DNA of 64,000 bases from an uncultured Porphyromonadaceae bacterium (GTDB lineage: Bacteria > Bacteroidota > Bacteroidia > Bacteroidales > Barnesiellaceae). A program made the translations under genes and the position numbers. The stretch is from the NCBI GenBank assembly GCA_900538555.1, contig UPYI01000013.1:37196-101195 (forward strand), written 5' to 3'. Under the pieces are notes generated by a model, which saw nothing but the letters and a program-made list of their open reading frames with translations, did no database searches and was not told the DNA's origin. The first letter of the stretch is position 1, and each line of letters begins with the position of its first letter. Below, piece after piece: positions 26,754 through 35,876 of this stretch.

Positions 26754-27854
26754 ATGGAACATCCTGAAAATAGTGAAGAATATGCGGGGCTGACCGTAAA
26801 TAAGGGAGTGGAGCAACCGCCTACGGTGAATCCGTATCTGAATAGAGTGCGGACGAAACGCCGCCAACTGTATACTCCGGCTGAATATGTGGAAGGTATT
26901 GTCAAAGGCGATATGAGCATGTTGAGCCAGGCTGTGACACTGGTAGAAAGCAACCTGTACGAACATCAGGTGCTGGCGCAGGAGGTGATCGAGAAGTGTC
27001 TGACACATACTTGCGATTCGGTGCGGATCGGTATTACCGGTGTGCCGGGAGCCGGCAAGAGTACATCGATCGATGTATTCGGTCTGCATGTGCTTTCGCG
27101 AGGCGGCAAGTTGGCAGTACTGGCTATCGACCCGAGCAGTGAACGTTCGAAGGGCAGTATATTGGGCGATAAAACCCGAATGGAGAAATTGGCGGTGCAT
27201 CCGAATGCCTTTATCCGTCCTTCTCCTTCGGCGGGCTCGTTGGGCGGAGTTGCCCGTAAAACCCGCGAAACGATCGTGCTTTGCGAAGCTGCCGGATTCA
27301 ATAATATTTTTGTCGAGACGGTCGGTGTCGGTCAGTCGGAAACGGCGGTACATTCGATGGTGGACTTCTTTCTGCTTATTCAACTTGCCGGTACGGGCGA
27401 TGAATTGCAGGGGATCAAGCGCGGTATCATGGAGATGGCAGACGGAATTGTCATCAACAAGGCTGACGGAAACAATATCGAGAAAGCCAAACTGGCACAG
27501 GCGCAGTTCCGGAACGCATTGCATCTGTTCCCGCCTACGCCTTCGGGGTGGTTCCCGAAAGTCCTTACCTATTCGGGATATTATGAAATAGGCATACCCG
27601 AAGTATGGGCGATGATCGACGAGTATATCGCTTTTGTAAAAGCGAACGGCTACTTCGATTATAAACGGACGGAGCAGGCGAAGTACTGGATGTTCGAGAC
27701 GATAAACGAACAGTTGCGTGAGAGTTTCTACCGGAATCCGGCAGTGGAAAAGATGCTGGCAGAGAAGGAACAACGGGTGCTTGCCAATGCGCAGAGTTCG
27801 TTTACGGCAGCCCGCGATGTACTGGACTTCTATTTCGGAGAGATGAAAAAATAG
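26754..27854 (+). CDS. meaB: Methylmalonyl-CoA mutase-associated GTPase MeaB
   Basis: 366 residues, usual for the MeaB/ArgK family. Walker A is GVPGAGKSTSIDVFG (about 90), then AIDPSSERSKGSILGDKTRM, switch region FVETVGVGQSE and the guanine-specificity motif NKAD. The C-terminal helices form the dimer arm. MeaB protects methylmalonyl-CoA mutase and edits its adenosylcobalamin cofactor; in Bacteroidales the mutase works in the succinate-to-propionate route. The mutase genes are not in the window, and the operon partners here are two DUF1573 secreted proteins, an odd pairing. The unusual N-terminal extension of about 30 residues (EHPENSEEYAGLTVNKG...) is poorly conserved in character. Confidence 0.93.
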   Translation: MEHPENSEEYAGLTVNKGVEQPPTVNPYLNRVRTKRRQLYTPAEYVEGIVKGDMSMLSQAVTLVESNLYEHQVLAQEVIEKCLTHTCDSVRIGITGVPGAGKSTSIDVFGLHVLSRGGKLAVLAIDPSSERSKGSILGDKTRMEKLAVHPNAFIRPSPSAGSLGGVARKTRETIVLCEAAGFNNIFVETVGVGQSETAVHSMVDFFLLIQLAGTGDELQGIKRGIMEMADGIVINKADGNNIEKAKLAQAQFRNALHLFPPTPSGWFPKVLTYSGYYEIGIPEVWAMIDEYIAFVKANGYFDYKRTEQAKYWMFETINEQLRESFYRNPAVEKMLAEKEQRVLANAQSSFTAARDVLDFYFGEMKK

Positions 27855-27878
27855 GATTCCGCATTTTTTGAAAATACG

Positions 27879-27910
27879 ACGAGCCGCGTGGAGATATCCG
27901 CGCGGCTCGT
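27879..27910 (-). terminator. Terminator of the ugd-gmd-fcl operon
   Basis: ACGAGCCGCG (27879-27888) pairs with CGCGGCTCGT (27901-27910). On the minus strand it is followed by GTATTTT. It may also slow transcripts from meaB on the other strand. Confidence 0.75.
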
Positions 27911-27941
27911 GTATGATTGCAGTGATCGGAAAAGCGGGTCG

Positions 27942-29024
27942 TTATTCGCCGAGGTTTTCCAGATACCATCGGTATATGCGGTGTACCCCTTCGTCGATTT
28001 CGATCTTGTGGTGCCAGCCGAGGTTGTGCAGCTTGCTTACGTCGGTAAGTTTGCGCATCGTGCCGTCCGGTTTTTCGGGATTGAATACTACTTGCCCGGT
28101 ATATCCGGTCTCCTTGACGATCAGTTGAGCCAGTTCGGCAATCGTCAGTTCCTTGCCTGTCCCGATGTTGATGTGGCAGTTCCGTATCTCTTTGTCGCCT
28201 TCTTGGAAAGTGTCTTTGAAATCTACCCGCTCCATGATGTAGACGCAAGCGTCCGCCATCTCTTCGCTCCATAAGAATTCGCGCAACGGCTTTCCCGTGC
28301 CCCACAGTTCCACACGGTCGGGATGAATGCCGTATTTCGCCAATATGCCGGTGATCTCTTCTTGCGAGGCGTCGCCTCCGACACCTTCTACCGGACGGAG
28401 AGCCAGGTCGCGCCGTACGGCATCCCAATTGCCTTCGATCAGACATTTGCCCAGATGGATTTTGCGTACCATAGCCGGGAGCACATGGCTGCGTTCGAGG
28501 TGGAAGTTGTCGTTCGGACCGTATAGGTTGGTCGGCATCACGGCAATGTAGTTCGTTCCGTATTGCAGGTTGAAACTTTCGCACATTTTCAGTCCGGCTA
28601 TTTTGGCAATGGCATACGGTTCGTTGGTGTATTCCAACGGCGAGGTGAGCAATACTTCCTCGCGCATGGGCTGTTCGGCATCGCGCGGATAGATGCAGGT
28701 ACTGCCGAGGAAAAGCAGTTTCTTCACATGGTGCCGGAAACTCTCTCCGATAACGTTCTGCTGTATTTGCAGGTTGCGGTAGATGAAGTCGGCGCGGTAG
28801 ATGCTGTTTGCCATGATCCCGCCGACATGGGCGGCGGCAAGGATCACATATTCGGGTTGTTCTTCGTCGAAGAATTGTTTTACAGCCGCTCCGTCGAGCA
28901 GGTCGAGCTCTTTGTGCGATCTGCCCACCAGATTGGTATAGCCCTTTTGTTTCAGATTGTTCCAAATAGCCGATCCCACCAATCCGTGGTGTCCGGCTAC
29001 ATATATTTTGGCACTCTTTTCCAT
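27942..29024 (-). CDS. fcl: GDP-L-fucose synthase
   Basis: 360 residues. Short-chain dehydrogenase fold with the NADP-binding start GHHGLVGSAIW, the catalytic Ser in LFLGSTCIYPRD and the YxxxK pair in NEPYAIAKIAG. GLYGPND-like and FLWSEEMADA segments are typical of the GER/fcl family. It carries out the epimerase and reductase steps from GDP-4-keto-6-deoxymannose to GDP-L-fucose. An insertion around residues 200-240 makes it somewhat longer than the E. coli enzyme. It is the last gene of the operon ugd-gmd-fcl, 8 bases after gmd, and supplies fucose to the polysaccharide made by the genes to the right (or to glycoproteins). Confidence 0.95.
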   Translation of the reverse strand: MEKSAKIYVAGHHGLVGSAIWNNLKQKGYTNLVGRSHKELDLLDGAAVKQFFDEEQPEYVILAAAHVGGIMANSIYRADFIYRNLQIQQNVIGESFRHHVKKLLFLGSTCIYPRDAEQPMREEVLLTSPLEYTNEPYAIAKIAGLKMCESFNLQYGTNYIAVMPTNLYGPNDNFHLERSHVLPAMVRKIHLGKCLIEGNWDAVRRDLALRPVEGVGGDASQEEITGILAKYGIHPDRVELWGTGKPLREFLWSEEMADACVYIMERVDFKDTFQEGDKEIRNCHINIGTGKELTIAELAQLIVKETGYTGQVVFNPEKPDGTMRKLTDVSKLHNLGWHHKIEIDEGVHRIYRWYLENLGE

Positions 29025-29032
29025 CGGTCTTG

Positions 29033-30109
29033 TTACTCCGCTTTTTGATGAAGTTTCTTGACGAATTTCATATCGTGTTCCACCATGATTTTAATCAACT
29101 GTTCGAAAGTCGTTTTCCGGGGATTCCAGCCTAACAAGGTCTTTGCTTTGGTCGGATCGCCCAGCAACTGTTCGACTTCGGCGGGACGGAAGTATTTCGG
29201 GTCTACCTCAACGAGCACCTTACCGGTGGCGCAGTCGATACCTTTTTCGTCCACGCCTTCGCCTTCCCAACGCAGGTCTATTCCTACTTCCTTGAATGCC
29301 AGCGTGGTAAATTCACGCACCGTATGGTATTCGCCCGTAGCGATTACGAAATCCTCGGGGGTGGGGTGTTGCAGGATGAGCCACATGCACTCTACATAAT
29401 CTTTGGCATATCCCCAGTCGCGCAGGGAGTTGAGGTTTCCTAAGTACAGTTTGTCCTGAAAGCCTTGTGCAATGCGTGATGCCGCCAATGTGATTTTGCG
29501 GGTAACGAAGTTTTCGCCTCGGCGTTCGCTTTCGTGGTTGAAGAGAATGCCGTTTACGGCATACATACCGTAGCTTTCGCGATAGTTCTTCGTGATCCAG
29601 AATCCGTACTGTTTGGCTACGCCGTAGGGCGAGCGGGGATAGAACGGAGTCGTCTCTTTTTGGGGAACTTCCTGTACCAGCCCGAATAGCTCGGAGGTCG
29701 AGGCTTGGTATATTTTGGTCTTCTTCTCCAATCCGAGAATACGGACAGCCTCCAACATGCGCAGAGTTCCTACCGCGTCGGTTTCGGCGGTATATTCGGG
29801 CACGTCGAAACTTACTTTCACGTGGCTTTGCGCCGCGAGGTTGTAGATTTCGTCGGGTTGTACGGTTTGAATGATGCGGATCAAAGAACTGCTGTCGGTC
29901 ATATCGCCCCAATGCAGATTGACCAGACGGCTTTTTTGCATATCGCGCACCCATTCATCTAAGTAGAGATGTTCGATACGGGCAGTATTGAACGAGGACG
30001 AACGGCGTAAGATGCCGTGGACTTCGTATCCTTTTTCGATCAGGAATTCAGCCAGAAACGAACCATCTTGTCCGGTAATACCGGTAATTAAAGCAACTTT
30101 TTTTTCCAT
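29033..30109 (-). CDS. gmd: GDP-mannose 4,6-dehydratase
   Basis: 358 residues, full length. NADP-binding start ALITGITGQDGSFLAEFL, the family motif GILRRSSSFNTARIEHLY, catalytic Thr/Ser region YQASTSELFG and YxxxK in SPYGVAKQYGF. It converts GDP-mannose to GDP-4-keto-6-deoxymannose, the substrate of the neighbouring fcl product. Genes for GDP-mannose synthesis are not in the window. It lies 21 bases after ugd. Confidence 0.96.
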   Translation of the reverse strand: MEKKVALITGITGQDGSFLAEFLIEKGYEVHGILRRSSSFNTARIEHLYLDEWVRDMQKSRLVNLHWGDMTDSSSLIRIIQTVQPDEIYNLAAQSHVKVSFDVPEYTAETDAVGTLRMLEAVRILGLEKKTKIYQASTSELFGLVQEVPQKETTPFYPRSPYGVAKQYGFWITKNYRESYGMYAVNGILFNHESERRGENFVTRKITLAASRIAQGFQDKLYLGNLNSLRDWGYAKDYVECMWLILQHPTPEDFVIATGEYHTVREFTTLAFKEVGIDLRWEGEGVDEKGIDCATGKVLVEVDPKYFRPAEVEQLLGDPTKAKTLLGWNPRKTTFEQLIKIMVEHDMKFVKKLHQKAE

Positions 30110-30130
30110 ATCCTGTATTTTAAATAATTG

Positions 30131-31444
30131 TCATATTCCGATACCGAAATATTTGAATCCTAATTTATTGAGTTCTTTGGGATCGTAAATGTTTCTGCCG
30201 TCCAGCACGACCGGCTCCCGCATGGTCTTTTTCAGTACTTCCCAACCGGGCAGCCGGAATTGTTTCCATTCGGTGAGCAGCATCAGGGCGTCGGCATCCA
30301 ATGCGGCATCGTACATGTCGCGGGCGTATTCAACCTTGTCGCCGATCCGGCGCCGGCATTCGTCCATTGCCACCGGGTCGAATACCCGTACCTTGCACCC
30401 CGATTTTATTAATAAGTCGATTGTTATCAAAGCCGTAGCTTCGCGCATATCGTCGGTTTCGGGTTTGAATGCCAATCCCCAGAGGCAGACGGTTTTTCCT
30501 TGCAGATTGCCGTTGTAGTAGCGTTCCAGTTTTCGGAACAGTACCGATTTCTGGCTTTCGTTTACTTCTTCCACGGCTTTCAATACCCGCATTTCATATC
30601 CTTTCTTTTCGGCGGTCTTGATAAGCGCCTTGACGTCTTTGGGGAAACAGCTGCCCCCGTATCCGCAACCCGGATAGAGGAATTTGCTGCCGATGCGGCT
30701 GTCGGCTCCGATACCTTTTCGTACCATGTTTACGTCCGCACCTACCAGTTCGCACAGGTTGGCGATGTCGTTCATGAAACTGATGCGGGTCGCCAGCATC
30801 GAGTTGGCGGCGTATTTGATCATTTCCGCCGAGGGTATGTCGGTAAAGATAACCCGGAAATTGTTCAGCATGAGCGGACGGTAAAGTTTTGACATCAGTT
30901 CTTTGGCACGTTCCGATTCGGCACCGATCACGACACGGTCGGGACTCATGAAGTCTTTGACGGCTGCTCCCTCTTTAAGGAATTCGGGATTTGATGCTAC
31001 ATCGAACTCGATATCGACACCGCGTTTGTCCAGTTCTTCCTGTATGGCGGCTTTTACTTTTAGGGACGTGCCTACGGGTACGGTACTTTTGGTTACGAGC
31101 ACCAGATACTTGTTCATCGACCTGCCCACGGTACGGGCTACGTCCAATACATATTTCAAGTCTGCCGATCCGTCTTCGTCGGGGGGAGTTCCTACCGCGC
31201 TGAATACGATTTCGACATGGTCGAGGCAACTCGCCAGATCGGTAGTGAAGTGCAACCGTCCTTCCCGATAGTTGCGCAAAACCATTTCATCCAGTCCCGG
31301 TTCGTAGATGGGAATATTCCCAGCCAACAGCGAATCTATTTTTTTTTGATCAATATCGACACAGGTTACATCTACACCCATTTCTGCGAAACAGGTTCCC
31401 GATACTAACCCGACATAGCCCGTGCCTACTATTGCTATATTCAT
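30131..31444 (-). CDS. ugd: UDP-glucose 6-dehydrogenase
   Basis: 437 residues. N-terminal NAD site IAIVGTGYVGLVSGTCFAE, catalytic Cys in GCGYGGSCFPKDVKAL, and C-terminal LWGLAFKPETDDMREA and VVLDGRNIYDP. It oxidises UDP-glucose twice to UDP-glucuronate in the cytoplasm, giving a uronic acid for surface polysaccharide. First gene of the ugd-gmd-fcl operon, with a -7 box TACATTTG about 135 bases upstream. Confidence 0.96.
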   Translation of the reverse strand: MNIAIVGTGYVGLVSGTCFAEMGVDVTCVDIDQKKIDSLLAGNIPIYEPGLDEMVLRNYREGRLHFTTDLASCLDHVEIVFSAVGTPPDEDGSADLKYVLDVARTVGRSMNKYLVLVTKSTVPVGTSLKVKAAIQEELDKRGVDIEFDVASNPEFLKEGAAVKDFMSPDRVVIGAESERAKELMSKLYRPLMLNNFRVIFTDIPSAEMIKYAANSMLATRISFMNDIANLCELVGADVNMVRKGIGADSRIGSKFLYPGCGYGGSCFPKDVKALIKTAEKKGYEMRVLKAVEEVNESQKSVLFRKLERYYNGNLQGKTVCLWGLAFKPETDDMREATALITIDLLIKSGCKVRVFDPVAMDECRRRIGDKVEYARDMYDAALDADALMLLTEWKQFRLPGWEVLKKTMREPVVLDGRNIYDPKELNKLGFKYFGIGI

Positions 31445-31578
31445 AATTCGGAGGTATTATAATTTTGTCGAAAATGGCATTGGGATAGTTTGTATTGCCG
31501 GTTTTAGTTCTTCTTACGGGGCTTGTTCCGATGAATAAAACTGATATTCAATGCTTCCCGACGTGTGTTAATTAGGTG

Positions 31579-31608
31579 CAAATGTAGCAAAAAATCCATA
31601 CAAACAAA
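31579..31608 (-). promoter_or_regulatory. Promoter of the ugd-gmd-fcl operon
   Basis: Minus-strand TTTG (31605-31608), 18 bases, then TACATTTG (31579-31586), both matching the Bacteroidetes consensus with near-standard spacing. It overlaps the nearby intergenic end of the glycosyltransferase gene at 31609. Confidence 0.6.
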
Positions 31609-32556
31609 TCATTTCTTTTTTATTCGGGGAGACGCAGCAAGCTCGTTTCCCGGCATTTCGTCCGACAGTTTATCGAACAGAGCGTATCGGGAAAAGACGG
31701 CATCGAACTGTACGTCGTTCAGGTTCTGTTCTCCCCGGTTGATCCGTTCGAGTGCGCACTCCTGTACCGATTTGTTTTCTAAATAATCTTCGCCCGAACG
31801 GGTATGGGTCGTGACTTTCCGGCTTTGTTTCCCGTTGCGCAGCGACATGGCTTTAAACCAGATGTCATCGGCGTGCCGGCAAATGTCCCGGAATACCGTT
31901 TCGTTGAAAACCTCGTCATCGAAGGTGTGGGGCGGATAAAGTACCCCGCCTACACCGGTCGGGAAGTTCAAAGCCGACGGCTTTTCCGAGCCGGCACACC
32001 ATTCCCATTGTGCGTAGGGTTGTACCCGGTTGTTTTTCAAGACAATTCGATGCCCTCTGCAATAATGGATATATTGCGGGGCTTTGAGGTATTCGCCGAT
32101 CAACCGTTCCAAAAGGTCGATATCGTAAAGAATGTCGTCGTCGATAGTGATGATGGCGGCTTCCGGAAAACAGCGGAGCGACGGGAGTAGCTTCGTATGC
32201 GGACCCGAATCGTTGCAGTAGCGGATTTCCAACCCACGGTCTGCCTGATTGCGAAGTGTTTGCGGTATGTCGGTTTCTTTTATGCGGTCGGGAAGCCACA
32301 GAACGATTCGGTTGGCTTTCCACGTTTGCTGCATGATCGATTCTATGGCTAAGTAGACATCGTACAGACGCGGTTCGTAGGTGGTGAGCGAAACAATGAT
32401 TTCGCTGTCGCCGTATTTCGTGTCGGTAATGCCTCGTTCACGACTGTGCAATACAAATTCTTTCAACCGGTCTGATCGCAGGTCGTATGCAATCTCTTTA
32501 CGCAGGTCGAGATGTTTCCGGAGTTTTGATTTTATATGTTTGAAATAATCGAACAT
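31609..32556 (-). CDS. GT-A type glycosyltransferase, separately transcribed
   Basis: 315 residues, soluble. A GT-A fold is suggested by VSLTTYEPRLYDVYLAIESI at the start of the nucleotide-binding part, followed by RIVLWLPDRI, the metal-binding Asp triplet in AIITIDDDILYD (about 137-145) and a late acceptor-side segment FPTGVGGVLYPP and HADDIWFKAMS. This resembles a GT2-like group often found in capsule and lipopolysaccharide loci; donor and acceptor cannot be told. It has its own promoter (box at 32699) and a leader of about 140 bases that includes a motif shared with the cdd repeats. A terminator at 32837 separates it from the long operon. Confidence 0.75.
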   Translation of the reverse strand: MFDYFKHIKSKLRKHLDLRKEIAYDLRSDRLKEFVLHSRERGITDTKYGDSEIIVSLTTYEPRLYDVYLAIESIMQQTWKANRIVLWLPDRIKETDIPQTLRNQADRGLEIRYCNDSGPHTKLLPSLRCFPEAAIITIDDDILYDIDLLERLIGEYLKAPQYIHYCRGHRIVLKNNRVQPYAQWEWCAGSEKPSALNFPTGVGGVLYPPHTFDDEVFNETVFRDICRHADDIWFKAMSLRNGKQSRKVTTHTRSGEDYLENKSVQECALERINRGEQNLNDVQFDAVFSRYALFDKLSDEMPGNELAASPRIKKK

Positions 32557-32653
32557 GTGCTTTTTCTTTGGATTCAGGTTGTATGTGGCAGTTCAAAAAG
32601 CAAATTCTGATCTACATCCTTGCGTGCAGATTGCCTTTCTTTCCCCGTGACGT

Positions 32654-32706
32654 GAACAAAAATCTTTGTTCTCTTGCCGAGCCGCATCCTATCTTATCCA
32701 AAGGTA
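32654..32706 (-). promoter_or_regulatory. Promoter -7 box plus repeat-related leader with hairpin
   Basis: On the minus strand TACCTTTG (32699-32706) is followed after six bases by ATAGGATGCGGCTCGGCA (32675-32692), the same motif that follows TATATTTG in the 84-bp units before cdd. A hairpin GAACAAA-GATT-TTTGTTC (32654-32671) comes next, in the position of the GAAACnnnGTTTC palindrome. The rest of the 32557-32895 gap is the leader and the terminator at 32837. Confidence 0.65.
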
Positions 32707-32828
32707 CGAAAAAAAATAAGGAACTTTACTGTTTTCTGAAAAATTTGATCGGAGTGCGGAATCGGATTTGTCCGGGCTATGCCGGAACAGGAAAAGTTGC
32801 ATGATGATGAATCTATCTCTGTCCGGAT

Positions 32829-32867
32829 AAAAAAAACAGGAGGGAAAACATCACGCTCTCCCTCCTG
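32829..32867 (-). terminator. Terminator of the long polysaccharide operon
   Basis: CAGGAGGG (32837-32844) pairs with CCCTCCTG (32860-32867) and, read on the minus strand, is followed by eight T. A 12-base direct repeat CCGGATAAAAAA flanks the hairpin (at 32823 and 32868). Confidence 0.85.
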
Positions 32868-32895
32868 CCGGATAAAAAAAAGTTGCTTAGTTGGA

Positions 32896-33963
32896 TTAAT
32901 AAAGAGAATGATATTGTTCGGCGATATGCTTCCACGTGTATTCTTTTTCGGCGATTTCTTTCATGGCATCGCCGTTCAGATCTTTTCGGGAAAGCAACGC
33001 TTTCAGACTTTCCGTGTCGTTGAAATAGTATGCGCGGTTTTGGGTCGTTTCACGGTTGTACACTACGTCGTAGGCGATGATGGGGCATCCGAAAAACATG
33101 GCTTCCACCAGCGACGGATTGGTACCTCCGGCACTGTGCCCGTGTATATAAGTTCCGGCATTAGCCCGCAATGCGTAGAGGATATCGAGGTCGTAAATGG
33201 CATCGAGAATCGTGATATTGGGATATCGGCTGTATTTGTCTTTCAGGTTCCGGGCATATTCGCTGTGTTTCCAGTTTCCGATAAAGACCAGTTTGTCTCC
33301 GCTTTGGGCGAATGCCTCCAAAGTGATGTGGCAATTGTTCTCGGGTTCGATACGGCACACGGTGATGGCGTACTCTTTTCGGGTGAGCCCGTAGCCGGTC
33401 AGGTATTTCTGCTGGAACTCCTCCGGCACATCGATCGATACGTGGTCGCCGCCGTATGCGATCAGTGCCGCATCTTTCCCATAGGTTTCGGTGACATAAT
33501 CCTGTATGCCTTTGTTGTCGGCAATAATGACATCGGCATAACGTACCGCCATGGATTCGGAGTAGCGGAGCACCCGGCGGGCAAGTTTGCCCCATTTGGC
33601 ACGCCGATGTTCCAGCCCGTCGATATTGACGATCAGGCGTTTCCGGCAAAGCAGACGGAATACGGGCAAAAAACTGCAACCCGAAGTGCCTAATACGAGA
33701 ATTACATCGTAGCCTCTGATCACCCGTATCAACGACCAGATATCGTAAGGAATGCTTTGCATGCCATTGGCATGAAGCGGTACATATTTCAACCGGCAGC
33801 CTTTGTATGCTTTCCGTTTCGGAGCAATATCCTTGCTGCTGCAAAATATGGTATATTCCACATCGGAGGGACAATTGTCGCCGATGATGTTTTCGACCAG
33901 CGTTTCAAAACCGCCGTAGCTTGCCGGCACACCTTGTGTGCCCACAATCGCAACTCTTTTCAT
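32896..33963 (-). CDS. Glycosyltransferase with DUF1972 N-terminus (GT4-like)
   Basis: 355 residues from the ATG at 33963; an open frame continues 18 codons further upstream but the conserved start is MKRVAIVGTQGVPASYGGFE, which is the DUF1972 signature. The C-terminal half is a GT4-type domain (GLTRKEYAITVCRIEPENNC, FIGNWKHSEYA, and the Glu-containing THGHSAGGTNPSLVEAMF-like block). This family includes rhamnosyl- and related transferases of polysaccharide loci. It is the last gene of the operon, 25 bases after the GT4 gene upstream and followed by a terminator. Confidence 0.85.
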   Translation of the reverse strand: MKRVAIVGTQGVPASYGGFETLVENIIGDNCPSDVEYTIFCSSKDIAPKRKAYKGCRLKYVPLHANGMQSIPYDIWSLIRVIRGYDVILVLGTSGCSFLPVFRLLCRKRLIVNIDGLEHRRAKWGKLARRVLRYSESMAVRYADVIIADNKGIQDYVTETYGKDAALIAYGGDHVSIDVPEEFQQKYLTGYGLTRKEYAITVCRIEPENNCHITLEAFAQSGDKLVFIGNWKHSEYARNLKDKYSRYPNITILDAIYDLDILYALRANAGTYIHGHSAGGTNPSLVEAMFFGCPIIAYDVVYNRETTQNRAYYFNDTESLKALLSRKDLNGDAMKEIAEKEYTWKHIAEQYHSLY

Positions 33964-33988
33964 AAAGACTAAAAAATATGCAATGAGA

Positions 33989-35083
33989 TTATTGTTTTTT
34001 CGCCGGGAACAGTACATCCGAGATGTTTTCGGTCATTTGTCCGGCATTGAATTTTCGGGAATATTTCAGGGCATTCTCCGACAGGCGTTTGTACAAACCG
34101 TGATCGGAGAATATCAGGTCGATCGTTTCGGCTATCCGGTCGAGTTCCTGTACGTCGATTTTATATCCGTTCATACCATCTTCAACCATTTCGGCTATAC
34201 CTCCTGCGGTAGGGACGATTACCGGCAATCCGGCACTCATAGCTTCCAACGCCGTCAAGCCGAACGTTTCGATGAACTGTTCTTTGTTGGAGAGGTTCAG
34301 AACCAAAGAGGCTTCGCGGTAAAACGGTACCACATCATTCTGTCGGGGATAGATGGTAAGATTCTGTGGAACCTCGATTCGGTTTTCGCTTAGAAACGAA
34401 TCGATCTTTTCCTGCGTATCGTTTATGACAAGACAGAACTTATAGGAGGCGGATTGCCGGGCGAGGCGGATGAACTCGGCTGTGCCCTTGTAGCCTTTCA
34501 ACGACCCGAGCATCAATACTTGTTTGCGGCGGAATGCCGCATCGGTATCGGGCGACAATCGTTCGACGAATGTCGCGGGGAGTGCGTTCGGAATTACGGT
34601 CACGCCTTTGTCCCGTTTCAGAAACGAGGCTTGATAGCGGGATACGCATATAATTTCCGTCGCTAATACCTGCATGCCGCGGCACAACATGGTATAGAAT
34701 GCACCTTTGACAAACGCGTTCTCGTGATAGTGGTAAATCATCCGTTTTCCCATCAGTCGTCCTGCCAATGCCGGACCGATAGGTAGCAGTGTGTTGATGT
34801 AGAATACCGTGTTGCGTTGAAACATGTACCGGAACGAAAGTAGGAACGTGTATAGCTGTACGAAACAGAACCGCAGCATAGTCACTGCCGGTCGGGTCGA
34901 AAACCGGTAAGGATATGACGAACGTTTCAGATTCGGATAACCATTCAATTCGTCCAGTACGCCGCCCCGTGAGGTGACCAGATCGACCCGATACCCTTTT
35001 TCGAGCAGATTCTGTAACGCCATTCTCAATACTTTGGGACTGCCGCTGTAATCGTTGTACAAATGGAAACAGACAATTTTCAT
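33989..35083 (-). CDS. GT4-family glycosyltransferase
   Basis: 364 residues, GT-B fold. The N-terminal part begins MKIVCFHLYNDYSGSPKVL with a glycine/serine-rich acceptor loop; the C-terminal part has QVLMLGSLKGYKGTAEFIRLAR and the retaining-enzyme block KEQFIETFGLTALEAMSAGLP, where the two Glu are spaced as in GT4 enzymes. It should add one sugar from a nucleotide donor to the lipid-linked repeat unit at the cytoplasmic membrane face. Sugar specificity unknown. Spaced 10 bases after the GT32-type gene. Confidence 0.85.
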   Translation of the reverse strand: MKIVCFHLYNDYSGSPKVLRMALQNLLEKGYRVDLVTSRGGVLDELNGYPNLKRSSYPYRFSTRPAVTMLRFCFVQLYTFLLSFRYMFQRNTVFYINTLLPIGPALAGRLMGKRMIYHYHENAFVKGAFYTMLCRGMQVLATEIICVSRYQASFLKRDKGVTVIPNALPATFVERLSPDTDAAFRRKQVLMLGSLKGYKGTAEFIRLARQSASYKFCLVINDTQEKIDSFLSENRIEVPQNLTIYPRQNDVVPFYREASLVLNLSNKEQFIETFGLTALEAMSAGLPVIVPTAGGIAEMVEDGMNGYKIDVQELDRIAETIDLIFSDHGLYKRLSENALKYSRKFNAGQMTENISDVLFPAKKQ

Positions 35084-35093
35084 CGGGTCGCGG

Positions 35094-35876
35094 TCAATGT
35101 TTGTTTTTATGCTTCCGGATGAAAGCGGCAGGTTTCTTATATAAATTCTTTTGTAGGAACGACAACCCGCTTTTTACGTTGAGCATGGTTTTCGTATTTC
35201 CGAAAAGCCATACCAAAAGTTTTACTTGCCAAGATACCCAGGCACTGGCGAAGTGATGGATGCTGTACGTGTGAACGGTTTGCCGGAGGACGTACCGTTT
35301 GCCGCGGGTGTCGATCGGACTGAAATAGTCGTAGGGGAATACGGAGATCACCTCCGGAGAATAGTCGAAGTCTTCGATATTGTCGATCGGTACCAGCCGG
35401 TAATCGGTTTGGGCTATTTCCATCATGATCTTGGGTATGATAACGATATCCGGTTCTCCGTTTTCGTCGAGAAAATGTCGGTCTTTATAGTGTTCCAACA
35501 TCTTGCCGAATAGCGGATGCCCTTTTTCGCAACCCATGGTTGCCGCTTCGAAATGTCCGGCAGACTCCATACCGATAAAGTAGGGCAGATGCAACAGGTC
35601 GTTAAAGGATTTCAATACCTCTACGTCCGAGTCCAGATATATACCACCGTAGGTATATAAGGCGAAGCATCTGATGTAGTCGGCGCAGAAAGCATATTTG
35701 CGTGCGGCGAAAGCCTCTTTTACCCAAACGGAACTTTCCATGTCGAAGCGGTTGGAGTCCCACAGCCAGAATTCGTAATCGGGCAGTATCTTTTTCCAAC
35801 TGTCGATACATTTTTGTATTTTTTCGGGATAAGGGTCTCCGCTCATCCAGCAGAAATGGATTATTTTCGGTATCAT
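35094..35876 (-). CDS. GT32-type glycosyltransferase (DXD sugar-binding region)
   Basis: 260 residues. The start IPKIIHFCWMSGDPYPEKI and the central block FCADYIRCFALYTYGGIYLDSDVEV, with its DSD triplet, are characteristic of the capsular/Och1-like group with a DXD motif. These transfer hexoses, often galactose or mannose, from nucleotide sugars. The start codon overlaps the stop of the kinase-like gene by 4 bases (ATGA, 35873-35876), so the two are probably translationally coupled. Confidence 0.85.
   Translation of the reverse strand: MIPKIIHFCWMSGDPYPEKIQKCIDSWKKILPDYEFWLWDSNRFDMESSVWVKEAFAARKYAFCADYIRCFALYTYGGIYLDSDVEVLKSFNDLLHLPYFIGMESAGHFEAATMGCEKGHPLFGKMLEHYKDRHFLDENGEPDIVIIPKIMMEIAQTDYRLVPIDNIEDFDYSPEVISVFPYDYFSPIDTRGKRYVLRQTVHTYSIHHFASAWVSWQVKLLVWLFGNTKTMLNVKSGLSFLQKNLYKKPAAFIRKHKNKH

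Noticed and set aside
25674..27773. 699-codon minus-strand open frame opposite DUF1573 and meaB
   Set aside because: Spans two well-supported genes on the other strand and has no family motif.
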